Origin: Aerococcaceae bacterium DSM 111176
GTDB lineage: Bacteria > Bacillota > Bacilli > Lactobacillales > Aerococcaceae
Direction of reading: 5' to 3'
DNA length: 33,939 bases
Assembly: GCA_015863215.1 (NCBI GenBank)
Contig: JACBXN010000021.1
Coordinates: forward strand, 1-33,939
The position numbers and the translations under genes are program-made. Shown in pieces: positions 24,866-31,822 of this stretch; position 1 is the stretch's first letter; every line of letters starts with the position of its first letter. A model generated the notes under the pieces. That model was not told the DNA's origin, made no database searches, and saw only the letters and a program-made list of their open reading frames with translations.

Positions 24866-25705
24866 TTATTTCATACCGATTAACCCTTTAACTCGGTTTG
24901 GATTAGTATGCGGTGCTTGATTTGTTTGTTCTTTGTCTAAAGCTAAAATTAAATCCATTTCTTCTTTAGATAATTCAAAATCGAATAAATCAATGTTTTC
25001 ACGCATTCTGCTTTCTTTCACTGTCTTTGGTATGACAACAATGCCACGTTGGATTAAATAACGCATCGCAACTTGTGCAACTGATTTATTATGAGTTGAT
25101 CCAATTTCTTTTAATACCTCATTTTCAAAGAAACCTTGTTGTCCTTGAGCTAAGGGTCCCCATGACTCGGTAACTGTCCCGTATTCATCGAATATCTTTT
25201 GCGCTTCGATTTGTTGATTAAACACATGTGTCTCAACTTGGTTTACATGAGGAACAATATCAGAGTGGTGAACTAGGTCTAAGTAACGATCTGGACTGAA
25301 GTTACTAATTCCAATTGCTCGTACTTTTCCTTGGCGGTAAGCTTTTTCTAAGGCACGGTAAATACCATAGTAATCACCAAATGGTTGATGAATCAACATA
25401 AGATCAATGTAGTCTAATTGAAGACGATTCAGCGTACCATCAATTGAGTCCATTGCTCGGTGGTCACCACCATCCGTATGCCATACTTTACTTGTAATAA
25501 AGATTTCGTCACGGGGGATACCACTATTTTTAATCCCAATACCAACGCCTTCTTCATTGAAATAACGTTGTGCTGTATCAATTGAGCGGTAACCATTTGC
25601 CAATGCTTGTTCAACGATCGTTGCTGTCTCGTTTGTTGCAACTTTAAAGACTCCAAAACCAACAATTGGGATTTCTACCTGATTATGCAAAGTAATATAT
25701 TCCAT
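24866..25705 (-). CDS. Aldo/keto reductase (2,5-diketogluconate reductase-like)
   Basis: This NADPH-dependent TIM-barrel oxidoreductase acts on aldehydes or ketones in the cytoplasm. The 279-residue protein has the complete tetrad Asp43, Tyr48, Lys73 and His106 (SIDTAQRYFNEEGVG; ITSKVWHTDGG; DLMLIHQPFGDYYG), plus the family blocks VRAIGISNFSPDRYLDL and IPKTVKESRMRENIDLFDFELSKEEMD. The end GLIGMK is usual for the YvgN/DkgA group. The substrate cannot be fixed: methylglyoxal and other small carbonyls are typical. GGAGGCG lies before ATG 25705. It is divergent from the sugar operon, with its own promoter. Confidence 0.9.
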   Translation of the reverse strand: MEYITLHNQVEIPIVGFGVFKVATNETATIVEQALANGYRSIDTAQRYFNEEGVGIGIKNSGIPRDEIFITSKVWHTDGGDHRAMDSIDGTLNRLQLDYIDLMLIHQPFGDYYGIYRALEKAYRQGKVRAIGISNFSPDRYLDLVHHSDIVPHVNQVETHVFNQQIEAQKIFDEYGTVTESWGPLAQGQQGFFENEVLKEIGSTHNKSVAQVAMRYLIQRGIVVIPKTVKESRMRENIDLFDFELSKEEMDLILALDKEQTNQAPHTNPNRVKGLIGMK

Positions 25706-25737
25706 GTATACGCCTCCAATATTCTTTTCTTTATTCT

Positions 25738-25766
25738 ATCATAAGTATTCATCAGATGAGAGTAAA
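25738..25766 (-). promoter_or_regulatory. Promoter of the aldo/keto reductase gene
   Basis: Minus-strand TTTACT (25761-25766) and TATGAT (25738-25743), spaced 17 bases, 33 bases before the start. Confidence 0.5.
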
Positions 25767-25837
25767 GAGAAAATGAAAATTTAAAGTAGTTACAATGGCT
25801 TTTCACTAAGATGTCTGATGTTTTTGACGAAAAAGGA

Positions 25838-25851
25838 TGTACACGTTTCCA
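25838..25851. promoter_or_regulatory. cre-like CcpA site over the sugar-operon promoter
   Basis: TGTACACGTTTCCA fits TGWAANCGNTNWCA at 10 of 12 defined positions, including the central CG and both ends. It lies 8 bases before the -10 hexamer, in the -35/spacer area, where CcpA-HPr(Ser-P) would block transcription. Catabolite repression fits a glycosidase operon. Confidence 0.55.
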
Positions 25852-25856
25852 AAATG

Positions 25857-25865
25857 TGCTAAAAT
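25857..25865 (+). promoter_or_regulatory. Extended -10 promoter of the sugar operon
   Basis: TGCTAAAAT (TGn plus TAAAAT at 25860-25865), with no good -35 hexamer. The start codon is 31 bases on. Confidence 0.5.
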
Positions 25866-25895
25866 ATAGAATGAATGAAACAGAGGAGGAGCGTT

Positions 25896-26621
25896 ATGAC
25901 AGAAGTTGTAATCAACACAATTATTGGTCAAGCGGATGGTTTGTCGCAATTTGATGTGGTTCAAGAACTCGTAAACTTAGATAACTCAAATATTACGGGG
26001 ATTGAATATCGTTTGGAATTGTTTAATCCTGATAAAATGGTCGAGGAAATTGACGAATATTTAAGTATTCAAGAGAAAACAGGGTGGAAACACTATTTAT
26101 CTGTTCCTGAGGATTTTATTATTGACAATGCTGTTAATCCAGATTTTCAAAATTTTGTTAAATTAGCTCAAAAATTGAACTGTGAAAACATTAAAATGAC
26201 TATTGGTAATCATGAAGCAGTTGTTGACTTAGATTTTGAAAGCGTTAAATCTACATTAGCTGATGCAAATATGACACTCAGTTTAGAAAATGACCAATCA
26301 GAGACAACAGGTTTTGCTGGAACTGTTAAAAATGTGTTAAATACAATTCACAATAAAGGTTTTGACGTTGGCCATACATTTGATATTGGTAACTGGCACA
26401 TTGCTGGTGAAAGTATGGATAAAGCTTACGACTTGCTGAAAGAAAACATTACTTTCCTCCATATTAAGAATATTTATGAAGATCATTCCACTTCATTATT
26501 TGCGGATGGCATAGCGGATGCACCAACTTATTTTGGTGATTATCCAGCGATTATTGAATATGCAATGCCATTAGATGTATGGGCAGATGAAATTAGTCAA
26601 GTTGTTGCTGCATTTAAATAA
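25896..26621 (+). CDS. Sugar phosphate isomerase/epimerase-like TIM-barrel protein
   Basis: The 241-residue cytoplasmic protein resembles the xylose-isomerase-like TIM-barrel superfamily. It has GIEYRLELF near the start, MTLSLENDQ as the metal-binding strand (Glu), VGHTFDIGNWHIAGES (Asp and His) and TFLHIKNIYED (His). These residues fit a divalent-metal site as in sugar-phosphate isomerases and epimerases. The substrate is unknown. It begins at ATG 25896 behind GAGGAGGA (25883-25890); an upstream ATG at 25875 would read through this ribosome site. It is followed after 15 bases by the GH3 gene, so the two probably act in one carbohydrate pathway, under the cre-like site upstream. A type I dehydroquinase was considered and not supported. 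Confidence 0.75.
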   Translation: MTEVVINTIIGQADGLSQFDVVQELVNLDNSNITGIEYRLELFNPDKMVEEIDEYLSIQEKTGWKHYLSVPEDFIIDNAVNPDFQNFVKLAQKLNCENIKMTIGNHEAVVDLDFESVKSTLADANMTLSLENDQSETTGFAGTVKNVLNTIHNKGFDVGHTFDIGNWHIAGESMDKAYDLLKENITFLHIKNIYEDHSTSLFADGIADAPTYFGDYPAIIEYAMPLDVWADEISQVVAAFK

Positions 26622-26636
26622 GAAAGGATAATAGCG

Positions 26637-28712
26637 ATGAATCAACCACATTTAGAAACACGTCATAAAGAGATTATTGAAGTTGATGGGTTAAAATTTA
26701 AAGATTTAAACGGAAATGGTAAATTAGATGCTTATGAGGACTGGAGATTAAGCCCTGAAGAGCGTGCTAAAGACCTAGTTGCTCAAATGACTAAGGAAGA
26801 AAAAGCAGGTATGATGTTAAACTATCAATTATTACCGGGGCATACGACTAATGAAGAAGGCGAAACAGGAATTCTTAACGAAAAGTTTGAAAAAGCTGAT
26901 GGTTCAATTTCAAAACGTACTGACCGTTTTCCAACTACTGAAACAATTGAGCGCTTAAAATTACGCCACTTTATTTTCCGTGAAAATATGCCAGCTAAGG
27001 AAACTGCTGAATGGGTCAATGCAGTCCAAGAAGTTGCTGAAAAAACACGTTTAGGTATTCCTGGACTATTCCTATCAAACTCACGAAATGAAAATTCTGA
27101 AGCAACACTTGAAGGGGACAAATCTGAAGGAGCTTATACTTTATTCCCAGGTACACTAGGAGTTGCGGCTGCAGTAATGGGAACAGGAGATTATACCATT
27201 GCCGACAAAATGGCAGAATCTGTTCGTCATGACTTCAAAAATGTCGGTGTTCGTAAAGGATACTTCTACATGGCAGACGTGACAACAGACCCGAGATGGC
27301 AACGTACTTTCGGTACTTTTGGTGAGGATCCTGAAGTAATTGGAGAAATTATTTCACGTTTAATTAAAGGAATTCAAGGGCCTGAAATTACATCAGATTC
27401 AGTAACGATGACAGTGAAACACTTCCCAGGTGGTGGGGCGCGTGAAAATGGATTTGACCCACATTATAAAGAAGGTAAATGGAATGTTTACCGTACACCA
27501 GGAGCATTGGAAGATTACCATTTAAAACCATTCGAGCGTGCTATTGCTGAACAACCGGCATCAATTATGCCTTACTACTCAGCGCCTTCAATTGATAAAT
27601 CAAGTTTCCAAGAATATAAAGGCGAGATAATTCCATTTGAAGAAGTGGGAATGACATTTAACCATTATATCTTAAATGATTTATTACGTGATCAAATGGG
27701 ATTCGAAGGGTATGTTAACTCAGATACAGGTGTAACAGACTCAACTCCTTGGGGTGTGGAAGATAAAAATGAACCTGCACGTCATGCTAAAGCAATCAAT
27801 GCAGGAACGGATTTAATCGCCGCACACAATGAGCCACAAAAAATTGTTGAAGCAATCGACAAAGGTTGGATTTCAATGAATCGTATTGATGCAGCCAATG
27901 TACGTTTACTTAAAGAAATGTTTGCATTAGGCGTGTTTGATAGTGAGACTTACGTCGATCCAGAAGCAGCAGCGAAAGCAGTTGAAGATTCTGGCGAAAT
28001 GAAAGCATATGCTCATGAAGTACATCAAAAATCAGTCACAGTATTGAAGAATAAAAATGTCTTACCATTATCTGAAGATAAAAAAGTATACATCGCTGGA
28101 TTCCATAAAGATGCTGAAAAAGGTGCGAAATACGGTGAGAATACAGTTAAAGCCGCTAAAGATGCTGGATTCAATGTAGTTGAAGACTACAAAGAAGCAG
28201 ACGCCGTGATCTTCATGATGTACCCAGTAACAGGTGACTATTTCAACGCAACACCAGGTTTCTTAGAATTAACATTATGTGAAGAGAAAATTAATATTGC
28301 TTTAAATGGCGATACTTATAAAGAAACAACTTTAAGTGAGCAAGTTAAACGTGATGAGATTGTTCGTTATGCTCAAGCAAATGACATACCAGTAGTTTCT
28401 GTTGTTAACGTAACAATTCCTTGGATTTTAGATAATGTTGAACCATATTCAGATGGATTGGTTGCAATTTATGAAACAGATCCAACTGCTACATTAGAAG
28501 TTCTATTCGGACGTGCTAAAGCAGAGGGTGTCTTACCAATTACGTTACCTAAGAATGAACAAGTTATTGCAGTTGATGAACATGGTGTATGTGTCACACG
28601 TAACGACGTTCCTGGTTATGATAAAGATAAATATTTACGCCCGGGTATGACTTATGGATATGAAGATTCAGAAGGAAACAAATACTATAAAGGATTCGGT
28701 TTAACTTACTAA
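26637..28712 (+). CDS. Glycoside hydrolase family 3 (beta-glucosidase/beta-xylosidase type)
   Basis: The 691-residue enzyme has the GH3 N-terminal barrel and C-terminal sandwich domain. Markers are TDPRWQRTFGTFGEDPEV, the substrate-binding KHFPGGG (261-267), nucleophile Asp363 in GFEGYVNSDTGV, and SVTVLKNKNVLPL at the start of the C-terminal domain. An EF-hand-like loop, DLNGNGKLDAYEDW, at 23-36 is often seen in this subgroup and may bind calcium. No signal peptide, so it would act on imported oligosaccharides or glycosides. The exact linkage is not predictable. AGAAAGGA precedes ATG 26637; it is the second gene of the cre-controlled unit. No sugar transporter lies alongside. Confidence 0.9.
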   Translation: MNQPHLETRHKEIIEVDGLKFKDLNGNGKLDAYEDWRLSPEERAKDLVAQMTKEEKAGMMLNYQLLPGHTTNEEGETGILNEKFEKADGSISKRTDRFPTTETIERLKLRHFIFRENMPAKETAEWVNAVQEVAEKTRLGIPGLFLSNSRNENSEATLEGDKSEGAYTLFPGTLGVAAAVMGTGDYTIADKMAESVRHDFKNVGVRKGYFYMADVTTDPRWQRTFGTFGEDPEVIGEIISRLIKGIQGPEITSDSVTMTVKHFPGGGARENGFDPHYKEGKWNVYRTPGALEDYHLKPFERAIAEQPASIMPYYSAPSIDKSSFQEYKGEIIPFEEVGMTFNHYILNDLLRDQMGFEGYVNSDTGVTDSTPWGVEDKNEPARHAKAINAGTDLIAAHNEPQKIVEAIDKGWISMNRIDAANVRLLKEMFALGVFDSETYVDPEAAAKAVEDSGEMKAYAHEVHQKSVTVLKNKNVLPLSEDKKVYIAGFHKDAEKGAKYGENTVKAAKDAGFNVVEDYKEADAVIFMMYPVTGDYFNATPGFLELTLCEEKINIALNGDTYKETTLSEQVKRDEIVRYAQANDIPVVSVVNVTIPWILDNVEPYSDGLVAIYETDPTATLEVLFGRAKAEGVLPITLPKNEQVIAVDEHGVCVTRNDVPGYDKDKYLRPGMTYGYEDSEGNKYYKGFGLTY

Positions 28713-28744
28713 GTTAAAAATTAAAGCTTTAGATGTATTAACTT

Positions 28745-28780
28745 AAACGAGATTCACGCTAATTGTGGATCTCGTTTTGC
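28745..28780 (+). terminator. Terminator of the sugar operon
   Basis: AAACGAGATTCAC pairs with GTGGATCTCGTTT (one G-T pair) around a 7-base loop; the T tail is short (TTTTGC). Confidence 0.65.
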
Positions 28781-29190
28781 TTATATATGGAGGATCTCAA
28801 GGATTTACCACTTATTATATTAGAATTAAATAATACAGAAGGATATAACGGTAAATTCTGAAGAATCGCATTAATTTACAATGATAGATAAAATCACATT
28901 TGTGACAGTTAATTCGAGATTATATGGCAATTCTTTGTGTATTGTATATACAAGTAGTTACAAGGTATACTCGATATCTAAGGTATATATGGGCCGAAAA
29001 GTACATAAAATATAAATTTTATTCTTTTGATATTACTAAATTAGTAGTGGATTCTAATGAATACTATTGGGTCAAAGTTGTAAGCCTTATCAAATATTGA
29101 CTAACAAATCTTATTATTGTAAATATGTTGAACTAATCGAAAAATAGTGTGTTAGGTAATGTTACAAAATTCACAGAAAAATCAAAATTT
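28781..29190. other. Long AT-rich gap between the GH3 gene and the citrate transporter
   Basis: No recognisable gene. Open frames are short: 24 codons at 28787-28861 (MEDLKDLPL...) and 58 codons at 28924-29100 (MAILCVLYI...), neither with a good ribosome site or known relatives. The palindrome TTGTATATACAA (28942-28953) and a TATACT box (28966-28971) suggest a regulated promoter or a decayed gene. Confidence 0.4.
28942..28953. promoter_or_regulatory. TTGTATATACAA palindrome (GntR/HutC-type operator)
   Basis: A perfect 12-base palindrome that equals the operator core known for Bacillus subtilis TreR and fits the GT-N-TA-N-AC rule of HutC-type GntR regulators. It lies 13 bases before a TATACT box but about 340 bases before the nearest downstream gene, and no regulator gene is in the window. 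Confidence 0.4.
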
Positions 29191-29192
29191 GC

Positions 29193-29220
29193 TTGAGATT
29201 TAATAACATTTGACTATAAT
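29193..29220 (+). promoter_or_regulatory. Promoter of the citrate transporter operon
   Basis: TTGAGA (29193-29198, 5 of 6) and TATAAT (29215-29220) are 16 bases apart. A second TATAAT is at 29259-29264, and TTAGATTATTCTAA (29241-29254) is an inverted repeat in the leader that could be an operator. Confidence 0.6.
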
Positions 29221-29294
29221 TGATAAATAGAGAACAAATATTAGATTATTCTAATTATTATAATATAGCTTATAGCTAGTAAGGAAGTGGATAA

Positions 29295-30611
29295 ATGATT
29301 GCATTTATGGGTTATTCTCTAATAGTAATTTTCATGGTTTTAATTATGACTAAAAAGGTGACGCCTTTTGCTGGTTTAGGAATCTTACCAGTTGTGTGGG
29401 CCATCGTAGGTCAATTGTTTGGTTTATGGTCAATAGATATCGGGCAAGCAGCATTTGATGGATTAATGACAACAGCATCTACGGGTGTTATGTTATTCTT
29501 CGCCATTTATATGTTCTCAATAATGATTGATGCTGGATTATTCGATCCATTATCAAACGCGATGATTCGCTTTGCTAAAGGTGATCCATTAAAAGTTATG
29601 TTAGCAACTGTTCTATTAACAATTGCAGTATCACTAAACGGTGACGGAACTACGACAATGATTATTGTAGCAACAGCATTTGTGCCTATCTATAGACGAT
29701 TAGGTATGAAAACATTAGACTTAGCAGTGTTAACAATGACATCTCACTCAATTATTAACTTATTACCTTGGGGTGGACCAACAGCACGTGCGATTGCCGT
29801 GATGAACGTTGAAACCAACGTAGTTATGCAAGGTCTTGTACCATTAATGATTATTGCGTCAATTTATATGATTGCAGTAGCTATTATGATGGGTAGAAGC
29901 GAACGGAAACGTATCGGTGTTGTAGAATTAACTGATGCCCAAATTGAAGAAATGACAGTGATTGATGATCCAGAGACGCTTGCTTTACGTCGTCCTAAAA
30001 ACGTTTGGATCAACTTTGTTATTACAATTGCAGCAATCGTTTTACTAGTTATAGATATTATTCCATCAGCAATTATCTTTATGATGGGTACGATTTTAGC
30101 CTTAATGGTTAACTACCCAAGTATTTCTGACCAAAAATCACGTATCGATGGTAATGCATCTGAAGCAAATAACGTTGTATTAACAGTATTTGCTGCTGGT
30201 GTATTTATGGGTATCTTACAAGAAACAGGAATGTCTGATGCGATTGCAATGTCACTGGTAAATATCATTCCTGATTCATGGGGTGCTGTTTACGGATTTA
30301 TCGTTGCTTTAATTTCTGTACCGGGTACTTATTTCTTAAACAACGATGCATTCTACTACGGAGTAATGCCAGTTCTTGCTGAAGCAGGTTATGCGATTGG
30401 ATTTACACCGCTACAATTAACGTTCGCATCATTATTCGGTCAAGCATTCCACTTATTAAGTCCATTAGTACCATTCGTTTACGTATTACTTGGTATGACC
30501 GATGTAGAAATGGGACCATGGCAAAAGAAAGCCGGTATTATCTCATTAGGTATTTTCGTTATCTATGTGATCTTCGGACACATCTTTGGTTTAATGCCTA
30601 TCGTTAATTAA
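29295..30611 (+). CDS. CitMHS-family citrate (or isocitrate) transporter
   Basis: The 438-residue membrane protein has about 11-12 hydrophobic segments and the marks of the CitMHS family, which imports citrate complexed with a divalent metal ion together with protons: SLNGDGTTTMIIVATAFVPIYRRLGM (about 114-139), MTSHSIINLLPWGGPTARA (about 149-167) and FLNNDAFYYGVMPVLAEAGYAIG (about 350-372). Bacillus CitM and CitH are relatives. GGAAGTGG precedes ATG 29295. Eleven bases separate it from an NAD-type isocitrate dehydrogenase gene, which points to use of citrate or isocitrate as a source of 2-oxoglutarate. The substrate and metal preference are inferred. Confidence 0.88.
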   Translation: MIAFMGYSLIVIFMVLIMTKKVTPFAGLGILPVVWAIVGQLFGLWSIDIGQAAFDGLMTTASTGVMLFFAIYMFSIMIDAGLFDPLSNAMIRFAKGDPLKVMLATVLLTIAVSLNGDGTTTMIIVATAFVPIYRRLGMKTLDLAVLTMTSHSIINLLPWGGPTARAIAVMNVETNVVMQGLVPLMIIASIYMIAVAIMMGRSERKRIGVVELTDAQIEEMTVIDDPETLALRRPKNVWINFVITIAAIVLLVIDIIPSAIIFMMGTILALMVNYPSISDQKSRIDGNASEANNVVLTVFAAGVFMGILQETGMSDAIAMSLVNIIPDSWGAVYGFIVALISVPGTYFLNNDAFYYGVMPVLAEAGYAIGFTPLQLTFASLFGQAFHLLSPLVPFVYVLLGMTDVEMGPWQKKAGIISLGIFVIYVIFGHIFGLMPIVN

Positions 30612-30622
30612 GGAGGATAATT

Positions 30623-31624
30623 ATGCAAAGTGTAACCTTAATTCCTGGAGACGGGATTGGTTTAGAAATTTCAAAATCCATGCAACAAGTAGTGGAAGCA
30701 ACAGGAGCTCCGATTAAGTTTGAAGAGGTAGTTGCTGGCCAGATTGCGTATGAAACAACTGGTGAATTACTACCAGCAAATGTATTAGAAAGTATTTCAA
30801 GAAATAAAATTGCCATTAAAGGACCAATCACAACACCAATCGGTAAAGGATTCCGTTCAATTAATGTCCAATTACGTAAAGAATATGATCTTTATACAAA
30901 TATGCGTCCGGTTCAAAGCCATGAGGGTGTAGAAACACGTTATGATAATATCGACCATATTATTTTCCGTGAAAACACAGAAGACTTGTACGCTGGAATG
31001 GAAGAGAAGATTTCGGATGACGAAATGCACTCAATTAAAGTAATTACACGTCAAGGTTCAGAACGTATCGCACGTAAAGCATTTGAATACGCTGAAAAAA
31101 CAGGCGCAGACAAAGTAACTGTCGTTACAAAAGCCAATATTATGAAATTAACCGATGGTTTATTCTTAGACGTGGCTCGTGAAGTTGCATCAGAGTTTGC
31201 TAATATCGAATTAGAAGAAGTTTTAATCGACAATATGTGTATGCAATTAGTAATGTATCCAGAAAGATATCACATCATTTTAACGCAAAACTTATACGGT
31301 GATATTCTATCTGACTTATGTGCTGGTTTAGTAGGAGGACTTGGTTTAATCCCAGGAGCTAATATTGGTGACGATATTGCTATCTTTGAAGCCGTTCATG
31401 GTTCAGCACCAGATATCGCTGGTCAAAACAAAGCAAATCCAACCGCTTTAATTTTATCCGCAGTCATGATGCTAGAATACATGGATCTTCAAAAAGAAGC
31501 AGATATGATTCGTGATGCTCTAGAAGAAATGCTAAAAAATCCAGCAACACGTACAGCAGACGTTAACGGTACTGCAAGTACTACTGAATTTACCGAAGCT
31601 TTGATTAAGAATTTGAAAAAATAA
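30623..31624 (+). CDS. NAD-dependent isocitrate dehydrogenase-type enzyme
   Basis: This oxidises isocitrate to 2-oxoglutarate and CO2 in the cytoplasm. The 333-residue protein is of the short beta-decarboxylating dehydrogenase family. IPGDGIG (nucleotide site) opens it; [18 protein letters not shown] binds substrate; [13 protein letters not shown] has the catalytic Tyr; [12 protein letters not shown] has the catalytic Lys; DNMCMQLV and GDILSD give the metal-binding Asp. [15 protein letters not shown] has Asp-Ile where NADP enzymes such as E. coli Icd have Lys-Tyr, so NAD is the cofactor. Homoisocitrate or isopropylmalate dehydrogenase are alternatives, but no leu or lys genes are near. It is cotranscribed with the transporter, with AGGAGG at the usual distance. 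Confidence 0.85.
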   Translation: MQSVTLIPGDGIGLEISKSMQQVVEATGAPIKFEEVVAGQIAYETTGELLPANVLESISRNKIAIKGPITTPIGKGFRSINVQLRKEYDLYTNMRPVQSHEGVETRYDNIDHIIFRENTEDLYAGMEEKISDDEMHSIKVITRQGSERIARKAFEYAEKTGADKVTVVTKANIMKLTDGLFLDVAREVASEFANIELEEVLIDNMCMQLVMYPERYHIILTQNLYGDILSDLCAGLVGGLGLIPGANIGDDIAIFEAVHGSAPDIAGQNKANPTALILSAVMMLEYMDLQKEADMIRDALEEMLKNPATRTADVNGTASTTEFTEALIKNLKK

Positions 31625-31634
31625 TTTTATTAAA

Positions 31635-31671
31635 AATAAGCTGGGGAGTTTCACTCTTCAGCTTATTTTTT
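31635..31671 (+). terminator. Intrinsic terminator of the citrate operon
   Basis: AATAAGCTGGGGAGT pairs with ACTCTTCAGCTTATT (two G-T pairs) around TTC, followed by TTTTTT. Confidence 0.85.
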
Positions 31672-31692
31672 TATTTGAAATTTGGTTTTGGT

Positions 31693-31772
31693 AAGTAGCA
31701 TGAATTGCGCGACTACGCATTTGATATTTTGTGAAGTAGCATAAATTGCGCTACTTCTCATTAATAATTCAA
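31693..31772. repeat. 41-bp tandem repeat with hairpin (GCATRAATTGCGC element)
   Basis: AAGTAGCATGAATTGCGC (31693-31710) and AAGTAGCATAAATTGCGC (31734-31751) differ at one base and are offset by 41 bases; the parts behind them (GCGCGACTACGCATT, GCGCTACTTCTCATT) are also alike. The second copy forms a hairpin GAAGTAGC/GCTACTTC. A related GCACGAATTGCG lies at 14627-14638. It sits between the terminators of two convergent genes and resembles a dispersed intergenic repeat. Confidence 0.7.
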
Positions 31773-31784
31773 ACCATCAATGAA

Positions 31785-31813
31785 GAAAAAAGAAGAGACA
31801 ATTCTGCCTCTTC
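31785..31813 (-). terminator. Intrinsic terminator of the acyltransferase gene
   Basis: On the minus strand GAAGAGGCA pairs with TGTCTCTTC (one G-T pair) around a four-base loop, followed by TTTTTTC. It starts 9 bases after the stop codon. Confidence 0.75.
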
Positions 31814-31822
31814 CTAAATAAT

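Noticed and set aside
25896-26621. Type I 3-dehydroquinate dehydratase (AroD)
   Set aside because: The GIEYRLE-like start is suggestive, but the Schiff-base Lys context is missing and the Glu/Asp/His pattern fits a sugar isomerase/epimerase barrel.
28787-28861. 24-codon open frame after the GH3 terminator
   Set aside because: Very short, no ribosome site, no recognisable relatives; chance is likely.
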